15,984 bases of DNA from JBOHHM01 sp050725495 (GTDB taxonomy: Bacteria > Pseudomonadota > Gammaproteobacteria > Burkholderiales > Burkholderiaceae_C), in contig JBOHHM010000014.1 of assembly GCA_050725495.1 (NCBI GenBank), forward strand, positions 1 to 15,984. Reading direction: 5' to 3'. Made by a program: the position numbers and the translations under genes. The number at the start of each line of letters is the position of its first letter. The stretch's first letter is position 1. A model generated the notes under the pieces. The model made no database searches. It had not been told where the DNA came from and saw only the letters and a list, made by a program, of their open reading frames with translations. This document shows positions 1 through 7,317 of this stretch, in pieces.

Positions 1-83
1 GCGTTGAACACGATTTTCTGCATGTCCACCTCGGCCCAGCGCACGCGCAGGCGGTGGAAGAACCGGAAGTCTTGTCGTTTCAT
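1..83 (-). CDS. Acyl-CoA thioesterase, YbgC / 4-hydroxybenzoyl-CoA thioesterase type (5' end only)
   Basis: Only the first 27 codons are in the window; the gene runs off the left edge. The minus-strand reading begins ATG AAA CGA CAA and contains RVRWAEVDMQKIVFN, which resembles the first strand and the conserved Asp region (usually RVRYxExDxxGxVFxxxY) of hot-dog-fold thioesterases of the YbgC/4HBT group. These enzymes hydrolyse acyl-CoA thioesters in the cytoplasm. In the family the Asp of the E/AEVD motif is catalytic, and here it would be Asp20. The start lies 7 bases after the stop of the upstream hydrolase, so the two are probably co-transcribed and possibly translationally coupled; there is no strong Shine-Dalgarno of its own. 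The call rests on a short N-terminus and needs the neighbouring sequence. Confidence 0.62.
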   Translation of the reverse strand, partial: MKRQDFRFFHRLRVRWAEVDMQKIVFN

Positions 84-90
84 GGTCAAG

Positions 91-1047
91 TCATTGAGAA
101 TCAAGGGCCGCCTTCAAGGCGCGGGCCGCATCGGCATGGGCCTGCCGCGCTTCGGCAATGGCGCGGCCCATCTTGATGAATTCGTGGGTCACGCCGCGGT
201 AGATCTCCAAATCGACCGCCACGCCCGCTGCACGCAGTTTATCCGCGTACATCACTCCCTCGTCGACCAGCGGATCGCATTCGGCCAGACCGACCCAAGC
301 CGGCGCCACGCCGTCCACATCGGGGGCATTCAAGGGTGAAAACCGCCAGTCGTCGCGGTCGGCCTCCTCACGAACGTATTGGCTGAAAAACCAGCTGATA
401 TGCGGTTCTTCGAGCACCAGGCCGTGCGCAAATTTTTGGTGCGAGGCCGTGTCCTGGTGCGCGGTGCAGCCGGGGTAGAACAGCAGCTGCAAGGCCAGCG
501 GCAGCCCGGCATCACGCGCCAGCACGGCGCAGACGGCCGCCAGCGTGCCGCCGGCGCTGTCGCCGCCGACCGCGAGGCGGCTGACATCCGCTCCCAATTT
601 TGTAGCGTTCAGCGCCATCCACTCCAGGGCATCCCATGCATCGTGCGCTGCCACGGGGAATTTGTGGGCCGGCGCCAGGCGGTAGTCCAGCGCTACCACC
701 ATGCAGCCGCTGAGCCGGCTCAGTTCGCGGCACAGCACATCGTGCGAGGCGATGCTGCCAATCGTGAAGCCGCCGCCATGAAAGTAAAGCAGCGCAGGCA
801 AGACTTCGTGCGAGGGGGCGTACAGCCGGGCCGGCAAGGTCTGGCCATCGCGCGCCGTCATGCTGAAGTCCTCAACCCGGGCCAGCGCGGCCTTCGGGAC
901 TTCCAGCACACCGGCAGCCGCCTCGTAGGCCGCCTTGGCCTGCTCTGGCGTCAGCGTGTACAGCGGGGGATGCCCCGCGCGCGCCATGCGCTCGAGTACC
1001 GAGCGCATGGCCGGGGTCAGCTGGGGATGCAAGCTGGATGAATTCAC
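91..1047 (-). CDS. Alpha/beta hydrolase of the HSL (GDXG, family IV) esterase/lipase group
   Basis: A 318-aa carboxylic-ester hydrolase, full length for the family. The oxyanion-hole motif HGGGF is at residues 90-94, the nucleophile elbow GDSAGG at 162-167 (Ser164), the acid in AECDPLVDEG (Asp258) and the base in THEF (His288), so the whole triad is present. The start is a GTG at 1047-1045 with only a weak AGG upstream; an internal ATG at residue 14 is an alternative. The N-terminal cap segment (SVLERMARAGHPPLYTLTP) is typical of cytosolic relatives. Substrate is not predictable; family members act on short acyl esters or lactones. It is followed 7 bases later by a thioesterase gene and is divergent from an iron alcohol dehydrogenase. 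The unusual point is an in-frame signal-peptide-like ORF directly upstream, ending in TAA immediately before this GTG (separate entry). Confidence 0.9.
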   Translation of the reverse strand: MNSSSLHPQLTPAMRSVLERMARAGHPPLYTLTPEQAKAAYEAAAGVLEVPKAALARVEDFSMTARDGQTLPARLYAPSHEVLPALLYFHGGGFTIGSIASHDVLCRELSRLSGCMVVALDYRLAPAHKFPVAAHDAWDALEWMALNATKLGADVSRLAVGGDSAGGTLAAVCAVLARDAGLPLALQLLFYPGCTAHQDTASHQKFAHGLVLEEPHISWFFSQYVREEADRDDWRFSPLNAPDVDGVAPAWVGLAECDPLVDEGVMYADKLRAAGVAVDLEIYRGVTHEFIKMGRAIAEARQAHADAARALKAALDSQ

Positions 1048-1116
1048 TTACTTGGCCTGCGCGGGTGGCGTCGCTATCGCCAAGGCGACGGCCATGAGGG
1101 TTTGTTTCAAGAGCAC
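1048..1116 (-). other. 22-codon signal-peptide-like ORF in frame with the downstream hydrolase
   Basis: On the minus strand an AGGAG Shine-Dalgarno (1128-1124) sits 7 bases before a GTG at 1116-1114. The reading that follows is a lysine-bearing N-region, then LMAVALAIATPPAQA and Lys, then TAA at 1050-1048. This has the layout of a Sec signal peptide with a consensus AQA cleavage site. The TAA is immediately followed, in the same frame, by the GTG used as start of the alpha/beta hydrolase. Either the hydrolase was once exported and a nonsense mutation now separates the leader, or this is the remnant of a deleted periplasmic-protein gene, or it is a short leader peptide coupled to the hydrolase. 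The sequence alone does not decide between these. Confidence 0.5.
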
Positions 1117-1169
1117 GGTCGGTCTCCTGCCGTTAAAGTCGGGCGTTCCATCGTACAACGTGACAGACC

Positions 1170-2306
1170 ATGGCCTTCATCTACTACGTGACACAGATCC
1201 AGTTCGAGTTCGGCGCCATCGGGCTGCTCAAGCAGGAATGCGAGCGGGTCGGCATCAGTCGGCCCCTGATCGTGACCGATCCCGGGGTCAAGGCCGCGGG
1301 CATTTTGCAGCGGGCGCTGGACGCCCTGCCCGGCCTGCCTGCCGCCGTGTTCGACCAGACGCCGTCCAACCCGACTGAAGCGGCCGTGCGCGCGGCCGTG
1401 GCGCTGTACAAGGCGAATGCCTGCGATGGCCTGATCGCGGTCGGTGGCGGCTCGGCCATTGATTGCGCCAAGGGTGTCGCGATTGCGGCCACGCATGAGG
1501 GCCCACTGACCACCTACGCCACGATCGAAGGCGGCTCGCCGAAGATCACGGAGCGCGTCGCGCCGTTGATTGCCGTGCCCACCACCAGCGGCACCGGCAG
1601 CGAGGTGGCGCGCGGCGCCATCCTTATCGTAGACGACCACCGCAAGCTCGGTTTTCACTCCTGGCATCTGGTGCCCAAGACCGCGATCTGCGACCCGGAA
1701 CTCACGCTGGGCCTGCCGCCCAAGCTGACGGCCGCCACCGGCATGGATGCGATTGCGCACTGCATGGAAACCTTCATGGCCCCGGCCTTCAACCCGCCGG
1801 CCGACGGCATCGCGCTCGACGGCCTGCAGCGCGGCTGGGCCCATATCGAGCGCGCAACGAAGGACGGCAGCGATCGCGAGGCACGTCTGAACCTGATGAG
1901 CGCCTCCATGCAGGGCGCGATGGCGTTCCAGAAGGGGCTGGGCTGCGTGCACAGCCTGAGCCACAGCCTGGGCGGCATCGATCCGCGCCTGCACCATGGC
2001 ACGCTCAACGCCATGTTCCTGCCGGCCGTGATCCGCTTCAACGCCACCGCCGAATCGGTGCAAAAGGAGCGCCGCCTGCAGCGCATGGCCCATGCGATGG
2101 GGCTGGCATCGGCCGGTGATATTCCCGACGCCATCAAGGACATGAACGCGCGACTGGGCCTGCCCGAGGGACTCGCTGCGATGGGCGTGCAGCGCGAGTG
2201 GTTCGACAACATCATCGCGGGCGCGCTGGCCGACCACTGCCACAAAACCAATCCGCGCATTGCGACGGCCGACGATTACCGGGAGATGCTGGCCGCGTCA
2301 CTATAG
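1170..2306 (+). CDS. Iron-containing (group III) alcohol dehydrogenase
   Basis: A 378-aa NAD(P)-dependent dehydrogenase of the Fe-ADH/maleylacetate reductase superfamily, normal length. The N-terminal half is the dinucleotide-binding part, with GGGSAID at 92-98 and TTSGTGSE at 138-145. The C-terminal helical half carries the metal site: Asp193 and His197 (MDAIAHCME), His261 (CVHSLSH) and His276 (LHHG), with His265 matching the additional conserved histidine known from FucO-like enzymes. All expected ligands are present, so it should be active and metal-dependent. The substrate is unknown. The ATG at 1170 gives the expected N-terminus (MAFIYYVTQIQFEFG) but has no strong Shine-Dalgarno. It is divergent from the hydrolase/thioesterase pair, with the control region at about 1117-1169, and it may belong to the same catabolic function, which is inference. 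Confidence 0.92.
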   Translation: MAFIYYVTQIQFEFGAIGLLKQECERVGISRPLIVTDPGVKAAGILQRALDALPGLPAAVFDQTPSNPTEAAVRAAVALYKANACDGLIAVGGGSAIDCAKGVAIAATHEGPLTTYATIEGGSPKITERVAPLIAVPTTSGTGSEVARGAILIVDDHRKLGFHSWHLVPKTAICDPELTLGLPPKLTAATGMDAIAHCMETFMAPAFNPPADGIALDGLQRGWAHIERATKDGSDREARLNLMSASMQGAMAFQKGLGCVHSLSHSLGGIDPRLHHGTLNAMFLPAVIRFNATAESVQKERRLQRMAHAMGLASAGDIPDAIKDMNARLGLPEGLAAMGVQREWFDNIIAGALADHCHKTNPRIATADDYREMLAASL

Positions 2307-2332
2307 GTCGCCCCCTACGATGGGTTTGCAGG

Positions 2333-2352
2333 GTGGGCAACGGGTTGCCCGC
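2333..2352. terminator. Stem-loop between convergent genes, candidate terminator
   Basis: GGGCAA-CGGG-TTGCCC (2335-2350) is a perfect 6-bp stem with a 4-base loop, extendable by a T-G wobble and a G-C pair. It lies 27 bases after the alcohol dehydrogenase stop and between two convergent genes. There is no clear T-tract on either strand, so it may be a terminator helper or part of a dispersed GC-rich palindromic repeat rather than a classical intrinsic terminator. Confidence 0.35.
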
Positions 2353-2372
2353 GCCACATCGGGGCCAAACAC

Positions 2373-2387
2373 CGCCTACGACAGGCG
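2373..2387 (-). terminator. Small hairpin just after the patatin pseudogene stop
   Basis: On the minus strand CGCCT-GTCGT-AGGCG is a perfect 5-bp inverted repeat, 2 bases beyond the TAG at 2392-2390. It is followed by GTGTTTGG, which is only weakly T-rich. The position fits a terminator for the minus-strand gene, but the structure is short. Confidence 0.25.
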
Positions 2388-2389
2388 AG

Positions 2390-3480
2390 CTATAACGCTT
2401 CGACGCGCGACATATCCGGCCGCTGCAGCCACTCGGCGAACTCATCTGCCAGCTGCCGACTGGCAGCGGTGGCCGCGCTCCAGGCCTTGACCCGCGACGG
2501 CAGGTCGCTGCCATAGCGGATGAAGTCGTTGCGGTCGGGCAGCTTGCCGTTGGCCAGGGTCTTGATCCAGTCGGGATCGGGCGCCAGCACGACCGCATTG
2601 TCGAGGAACTCAGTGGCCCGGTGCCGCCATTTGAGGCCCTTGTCCAGCCAGCCAGGCACGACGGCTTTCTGGAAGTGCGGGTAGAGCACCAGCCCTTCAG
2701 TCATGGCGTTGTAATTGAGATGCAAGTGGTAGTCGGTGATGCCGCCATCCCAGTAGGCGCCAGGCGGCGCGCCGGGGATGTTGTGCACGGACCTGAGCAC
2801 AAAGGGAATCGAGCAGCTCGCCTGCAGGGCCGGATTGAAATTGGCCTCGCTCAGCGCCACCTGCCGGGTCCGGTAATCGCTGGTCGCAAATGGCAAGGGT
2901 GTGGGCAGGGCCGCACTCGGCGCAGAAAACACCATGCGCTCCAGCCAGGCGCCCATGGCCTTGCGGTGGACCGTGTTGGCCAGAAACGCGCCCAGCCCAG
3001 ATAACCCAGCGGCGTGCGCAGCCGGTGTTCACGGCCGAGCACATGGCGCCCGCGCGAGGTGACGATGTGCAGCCTGTAGCGCGGGTGATGCAGCACTTCG
3101 CCCACCCTGCCCCCGTAAAACGCCTGCAGGCTTTGGCCAAAGCGCTCGCTGACATGCTCGGCCGTGGGGCGCTTCTGGCCCGGCTGCAGTTCGTAGTGCT
3201 GGTGGATGTAGTCGTGTTCCAGCCGTTCGAAGGCGGTCACAGGGTCGTTCAGGCAGGCCGTGGCCATGCGCCAGGCGCCAATCGAGGCCCCGACCAGATG
3301 CACTTCGTGCGTGGACTGCGCCAGCCATTGGCCAAAAATGAAGCGGTCCAGCGGCCCGAGAATCAGCCCCTTGGGGCCGCCGGCCGCGCCGGGAATCACG
3401 CGAACGTCCTGGGGGCGCAGACCGGTGCGCTCGATGTGCTGACGGGCCCGCAGGCCGGCATGGATGCGAAGGGCCTTCAT
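2390..3480 (-). pseudogene. Patatin-like phospholipase, frameshifted by a 5-bp duplication
   Basis: Patatin-like serine lipid hydrolase split over two frames. Numbering from the ATG at 3480-3478, the first part has the glycine-rich oxyanion loop GAAGGPKG (31-38) and the nucleophile elbow GASIG (64-68, Ser66), and reads sensibly up to RTPLGYLG. The second part, in another frame, resumes as AFLANTVHRKAMGAWLERMVF and carries the catalytic Asp of the dyad in YWDGG, then runs to the TAG at 2390. At the junction the plus strand shows GCCCA twice in tandem (2990-2999), a 5-bp duplication; removing one copy restores one frame of about 360 codons. A TTG nine codons further upstream (3507) is an unlikely alternative start. 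Both active-site residues are otherwise intact, so the break is recent, a sequencing error, or a phase-variable slip. Confidence 0.82.
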
Positions 3481-3533
3481 TGGATGATTGTGAATGAAAT
3501 TGGCCAATCGCCCACATCGAACGACTGCCAGTC

Positions 3534-3550
3534 GCTATAAAAAATATAGC
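3534..3550. repeat. 17-bp A-rich palindrome GCTAT-N7-ATAGC, copy 1
   Basis: GCTATAAAAAATATAGC has 6-bp arms (GCTATA/TATAGC) around five A. It lies 54 bases upstream of the start of the patatin pseudogene. A second copy with the same outer arms and the same N7 spacing is at 6208-6224, also upstream of a minus-strand gene, which suggests a small dispersed genomic repeat. Confidence 0.55.
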
Positions 3551-3562
3551 ATCTGAAGATTG

Positions 3563-3653
3563 TCATTCTGAGCGAAGCGAGGAATCTCAGGTGACAGCGA
3601 GCCGAGATCCTTCGCGGAGCCTGTCCTGAGCGCAGTCGAAGGGCTCAGGATGA
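3563..3653. repeat. 91-bp imperfect palindromic intergenic element
   Basis: The left end TCATTCTGAGC (3563-3573) and right end GCTCAGGATGA (3643-3653) are inverted repeats matching at 10 of 11 positions. Inside, GGAATCTC (3581-3588) faces GAGATCC (3604-3610), again in inverted orientation. The right half itself holds a perfect 8-bp inverted repeat TCCTGAGC/GCTCAGGA (3624-3631 and 3643-3650) and CCTTCG/CGAAGG. It fills most of the space between the patatin gene and the tex stop at 3671, and could act as an RNA hairpin after tex. It contains no ORF. The motif style resembles dispersed intergenic repeats seen in many proteobacterial genomes; that is recollection, not a search result. Confidence 0.5.
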
Positions 3654-3670
3654 GAAGGCTTGAGCAGGCG

Positions 3671-6076
3671 CTACTTTCTCAAGCGCTGCAGCTTCGCGAA
3701 CGCCCCGGCCATCGCGGTGGCCATCGGTTGCGCCGCGCGCTGGCTCTGCGGTGCGCGCTGCCCACGTCCAGCCCCCTCGAAACGGTTGTCGCGCGGGCTC
3801 CCTTGCTCACCGTGGCGGCGTGCGGGCGCCTCGCCGAGCTTCATGGACAAACCAATGCGTTTGCGCTCCACATCGACCTCCATGACCTTGACCTTCACGA
3901 TGTCGCCGGTCTTCACCACTTCGCGCGCGTCGTTGACGAACTTGTGGCTGAGCTGGCTCACATGGACCAGGCCGTCCTGGTGCACGCCCAGATCGACAAA
4001 GGCGCCGAAGGCCGCAACGTTGCTGACCGTGCCTTCGAGCACCATGCCTTCGCGCAGGTCCTTGATGTCTTCCACGCCCTCGCTGAAGCGCGCCACCTTG
4101 AAGTCCGGGCGCGGATCGCGACCGGGTTTTTCCAGCTCGCCCAAAATGTCCTTGACCGTGATCACGCCGAACTGTTCGTTGGCGAACAGCTCGGGTTTCA
4201 GCGCCTTGAGCATCTCGGCGCGACCCATCAGCTCGGCCACCGGCTTGGCCGTGTGCGCGATGATTTTTTCTACCACCGGGTAGGTTTCAGGGTGCACGCC
4301 GGTCATGTCCAGCGGGTTGTCGCCGTCGCGGATGCGCAGAAAGCCGGCGCTTTGCTCGAAGGTCTTGGCGCCCAGGCCGCTGACCTGCATGAGCTGCATG
4401 CGGTTCTTGAAAGCGCCGTTGGCCTCGCGCCAGCGCACCACGGCCTTGGCCACGCTGCCGGAAAGACCCGAGACGCGCGACAGCAGCGGCACGCTGGCCG
4501 TGTTCAGGTCCACCCCCACCGAGTTCACGCAGTCCTCCACCACGGCACCGAGCGTGCGCGCGAGTTCGCTCTGGTTCACATCGTGCTGGTACTGGCCCAC
4601 GCCGATCGACTTGGGGTCGATCTTCACCAACTCGGCCAGCGGGTCCTGCAGGCGGCGCGCGATGCTGGCGGCGCCGCGCAGGCTCACGTCCACATCGGGC
4701 ATTTCCTGGGAAGCGAACTCGCTGGCGGAATAGACCGAGGCGCCCGCTTCGCTGACGACGACTTTGTCGATCGCCCGGTCGGTTGTCTTGCCCAGCAGTT
4801 TGATCAGGTCGGCCGCCAGCTTGTCGGTCTCGCGGCTGGCCGTGCCGTTGCCAATGGCGATCAGGTTCACGCCGTGCTTCTCGCAGAGCTTGCCCAGAGT
4901 GTGCAGCGAGCCATCCCAGTCGCGCCTGGGCTCATGCGGATAGACCGTCGCGGTTTCCACCAGCTTGCCTGTCGCATCGACGACCGCGACCTTGACCCCG
5001 GTGCGAATGCCGGGGTCCAGCCCCATCACCACGCGCGATCCGGCCGGCGCGGCCAGCAGCAGATCGCGCAGATTGTCGGCAAACACCTTGATCGCCACCT
5101 TCTCGGCCTCCTCGCGCAGCCGCGCAAACAGGTCGCGCTCGGTTGAGAGGCTCAGCTTGACGCGCCAGGTCCAGGCCACGCATTTGCGGATCAAGTCGTC
5201 GGCCGCACGGCCCGCATGGCTCCAGCCCAGGTGCAGGGCGATCTTGCCTTCGGCCAAAGACGCAGCAGGTGTCGCCTTTGGCTCCATGGGCTTGCCGGGC
5301 TCGGGCCTGACACTGAAAGTCGCCTGCGGCTCAGGCAGCACCAGCTTGGCGTCGAGGATCTCCAGCGCACGGCCGCGGAACACCGCGAGCGCGCGGTGCG
5401 AGGGCACGCGACCGATCGGCTCGTCGTAGTCGAAGTAGTCGCGGAACTTGGCGACATCGGCGTTGTTTTCGTCCTTGCCGTCCATCAGCTTGGCTTTGAA
5501 CAGGCCCTCGGCCCAGAGCCATTCGCGCAGGCCCTGCACCAGCGTGGCGTCTTCGGCCCAGCGTTCGGACAGGATGTCGCGCACGCCATCGAGCACGGCG
5601 CCCACCGTGGTGAAGTCCTCCCCGCCCTCGCCTTTTTCCGCTTTCACATAGGCTGCCGCTTCCTCCTGCGGGTTCAGCGCCGGATTGGCAAACAGCAGGT
5701 CAGCCAGCGGCTCGATGCCGGCCTCGCGCGCGATCTGGCCCTTGGTGCGGCGCTTGGGCTTGTAGGGCAGGTAGAGGTCTTCGAGCTCCTGCTTGGTCGG
5801 CGCGGCTTCAATCGCGGCGCGCAGCTCGGTGGTGAGCTTGCCCTGCTCCTCGATGCTCTTGAGCACGGCCTCGCGCCTGTCTTCCAGTTCGCGCAGATAG
5901 CCCAGTCGGTACTCCAGCTCGCGCAGTTGCACGTCGTCGAGCCCGCCGGTGACTTCCTTGCGATAGCGGGCAATGAAGGGCACGGTCGCCCCGCCGTCGA
6001 GCAGTTCCACGGCGGCCTTGACCTGCTGCGCCTGCACCCTGATTTCTGCTGCGATCTGGTCGATGATTTTTTGCAT
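3671..6076 (-). CDS. tex: Tex, transcription accessory / RNA-binding protein
   Basis: An 801-aa cytoplasmic nucleic-acid-binding protein, slightly longer than the usual 770-790 aa. The order of domains is that of Tex: an N-terminal helical region with TVPFIARYRKEVTGGLDD (31-48) and LYLPYKPKRRTKG (101-113); a YqgF-like RNase H fold starting at VVMGLDPGIRTG (349-360); helix-hairpin-helix motifs around SVPLLSRVSGLSG (528-540) and MQVSGLGAKTF (563-573); and a C-terminal S1 domain (about 677-747) with GTVSNVAAFGAFVDLG. A 54-residue low-complexity basic tail follows. Tex homologues are implicated in transcription, stress tolerance and toxin expression and are relatives of eukaryotic Spt6. The ATG at 6076-6074 gives the canonical N-terminus; its Shine-Dalgarno is weak. 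It appears monocistronic. Confidence 0.97.
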   Translation of the reverse strand: MQKIIDQIAAEIRVQAQQVKAAVELLDGGATVPFIARYRKEVTGGLDDVQLRELEYRLGYLRELEDRREAVLKSIEEQGKLTTELRAAIEAAPTKQELEDLYLPYKPKRRTKGQIAREAGIEPLADLLFANPALNPQEEAAAYVKAEKGEGGEDFTTVGAVLDGVRDILSERWAEDATLVQGLREWLWAEGLFKAKLMDGKDENNADVAKFRDYFDYDEPIGRVPSHRALAVFRGRALEILDAKLVLPEPQATFSVRPEPGKPMEPKATPAASLAEGKIALHLGWSHAGRAADDLIRKCVAWTWRVKLSLSTERDLFARLREEAEKVAIKVFADNLRDLLLAAPAGSRVVMGLDPGIRTGVKVAVVDATGKLVETATVYPHEPRRDWDGSLHTLGKLCEKHGVNLIAIGNGTASRETDKLAADLIKLLGKTTDRAIDKVVVSEAGASVYSASEFASQEMPDVDVSLRGAASIARRLQDPLAELVKIDPKSIGVGQYQHDVNQSELARTLGAVVEDCVNSVGVDLNTASVPLLSRVSGLSGSVAKAVVRWREANGAFKNRMQLMQVSGLGAKTFEQSAGFLRIRDGDNPLDMTGVHPETYPVVEKIIAHTAKPVAELMGRAEMLKALKPELFANEQFGVITVKDILGELEKPGRDPRPDFKVARFSEGVEDIKDLREGMVLEGTVSNVAAFGAFVDLGVHQDGLVHVSQLSHKFVNDAREVVKTGDIVKVKVMEVDVERKRIGLSMKLGEAPARRHGEQGSPRDNRFEGAGRGQRAPQSQRAAQPMATAMAGAFAKLQRLRK

Positions 6077-6207
6077 GAACTTGAACGCCGTCGCCCTGGC
6101 GCCGGCCTGCAGATGTGATTCAAAGCCCGGGAGTGTGCCACAGCCCGACCCGCCGCCCGGTGTGATGCCGCATGGCGCAGCCGCAGAATCCGGGGTGCCC
6201 GAAACCA

Positions 6208-6224
6208 GCTATAAAAACAATAGC
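6208..6224. repeat. 17-bp A-rich palindrome GCTAT-N7-ATAGC, copy 2
   Basis: GCTATAAAAACAATAGC repeats the architecture of the element at 3534-3550 (identical 5-bp arms and length, two differences in the spacer). It lies in the 292-bp divergent region between tex and the DUF1223 gene, 132 bases upstream of tex. The rest of that region (6077-6368) holds a T7 run at about 6292-6298 and no convincing promoter or further gene. Confidence 0.5.
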
Positions 6225-6368
6225 GGCTCACGCATCATCAGCACGCCTTCCGGTGAATATTCTTCTTTTGCTCGCGAGCCTGGTCGCTGCCTTTTTTTGT
6301 TACCCGTTGCAAGAACGGCTGTTCGGATACGACAAAGCATCATGACCATCTTCGATCGAGGCGGTTAC

Positions 6369-7091
6369 ATGCGATTCGCTATTCACTTCGTGGCTGCCGG
6401 CGCGGCCTTGCTGGCGGCCGGTGGCAGCGCAGCCATCCCGAACGAGTGCGCCGCCGTTTCCGGCGCCACCCTCACCCCGGTCATCGAGCTCTACACCTCG
6501 GAAGGCTGCAGCTCCTGCCCGCCGGCCGACAAATGGCTGTCTAGCCTGAAAGGCAAACCTGTCGTGGCCCAGGCCTTTCATGTGGGCTACTGGGACTACA
6601 TCGGCTGGGTCGACCGCTTTGCCGCGCCGGCCCACACCCAGCGTCAACGGCAAATCGCCGAGGCCAACGGCTTGCGCAGCATCTACACCCCGCAGCTGGT
6701 TCGCAATGGCCGGGACTCGCGCCAGTACGACAGCGCCCTCCGCACCCCGGAGCCCGCCCGCGCCGGCATCCAGTTGCGGCGCTTCGGGGGCGACGCCTTT
6801 GAAGCCACCGTCACCCCGGCCGAAGGCGTGTCGGCATGGTCTGCCTACTGGACTGTCACCGAGCACGGCCACAGCTCAAAGGTGAAAGCGGGTGAAAACA
6901 GCGGTGAACATCTTCACCACGATTTCGTGGTGCGCCAGTACACCCCCGTGGGTGGCTACCGCGGCAAGCAAACGCTCAGGTTCAACGCCGTCGCTGCAGA
7001 CCCCCGGCATGAGCGGCAAGTGAATCTGGTGGTGTTCGAGCCCAGGACTGGCAAGCCCTTGCAAGCCATCAGTCTTCAGTGCACAAGTTGA
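6369..7091 (+). CDS. Secreted DUF1223 family protein (thioredoxin-like fold)
   Basis: A 240-aa exported protein. The ATG at 6369 is chosen because a GAGG Shine-Dalgarno lies 7 bases upstream (6358-6361) and because it begins directly with a Sec signal peptide (MRFAIHFVAAGAALLAAGGSAA, cleavage near residue 22); the frame stays open further upstream without support. The mature part opens with VIELYTSEGCSSCPPAD (38-54), the DUF1223 signature, with a CSSC redox-type pair at Cys47 and Cys50, followed by FHVGYWDYIGWVDRFA. The family is predicted to have a thioredoxin-like fold and no established reaction; a periplasmic thiol-redox role is inference from the CxxC. It is divergent from tex and separated by 217 bp from the next gene, so probably a single-gene unit. 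Confidence 0.85.
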   Translation: MRFAIHFVAAGAALLAAGGSAAIPNECAAVSGATLTPVIELYTSEGCSSCPPADKWLSSLKGKPVVAQAFHVGYWDYIGWVDRFAAPAHTQRQRQIAEANGLRSIYTPQLVRNGRDSRQYDSALRTPEPARAGIQLRRFGGDAFEATVTPAEGVSAWSAYWTVTEHGHSSKVKAGENSGEHLHHDFVVRQYTPVGGYRGKQTLRFNAVAADPRHERQVNLVVFEPRTGKPLQAISLQCTS

Positions 7092-7111
7092 GAAATGAAG
7101 GGCTTGAGTAT

Positions 7112-7140
7112 TTGCGTCGGAGGAACGCTTGCCCTATTAT
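7112..7140 (+). promoter_or_regulatory. Candidate sigma-70 promoter for the AAA+ regulator
   Basis: TTGCGT (7112-7117) and TATTAT (7135-7140) are separated by exactly 17 bases; the -10 matches consensus at 5 of 6 positions, the -35 only at 3. It lies in the comparatively AT-rich gap between the DUF1223 stop and the regulator, so would give a leader of about 170 bases. Confidence 0.3.
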
Positions 7141-7259
7141 CAATGAGAGAAAAAAGACTCTGCCATATAGAGATTGATGGTAGTCGCTTGCGATCTTTAG
7201 AACCAACCCTAACAAAGCTCAGATGCAGGCACGTCGGCTTCTAGTGCGATAGAAAGTGG

Positions 7260-7293
7260 TGATCCCGAGGATGGTTATTTAGCGCGGGGATCA
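7260..7293. promoter_or_regulatory. 7-bp inverted repeat ahead of the regulator, possible operator or leader hairpin
   Basis: TGATCCC (7260-7266) and GGGATCA (7287-7293) are perfect inverted repeats with a 20-base spacer, ending 24 bases before the regulator ATG. The placement would fit a dimer-binding operator (autoregulation) or an mRNA hairpin next to the ribosome-binding site. Confidence 0.3.
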
Positions 7294-7317
7294 AGTGCTG
7301 CCAAAGGGGTGAGGAAG

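Noticed and set aside
1107..2243. Minus-strand open frame opposite the alcohol dehydrogenase (378 codons)
   Set aside because: The plus strand shows the full Fe-ADH motifs; the antisense product is Arg/His/Gly-rich noise.
3650..5146. Long plus-strand open frame opposite tex (498 codons)
   Set aside because: Antisense shadow of a clear tex gene in GC-rich DNA; composition is His/Ala/Arg-rich without recognisable motifs.
6280..6300. T-rich run after a short GC hairpin (GCGA/TCGC), terminator-like on the plus strand
   Set aside because: No plus-strand gene ends before it, the stem is only 4 bp and 4-5 bases separate it from the T run.
5973..6368. N-terminal extension of the DUF1223 protein
   Set aside because: The frame is open upstream but overlaps tex and would bury the signal peptide; a Shine-Dalgarno supports the ATG at 6369.
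7117..7134. Sigma-54-like site GG-N10-GC ahead of the regulator
   Set aside because: Has GG and TTGC at the right spacing but AGG where CAC is expected; too few matches, and a sigma-70-like pair overlaps it.
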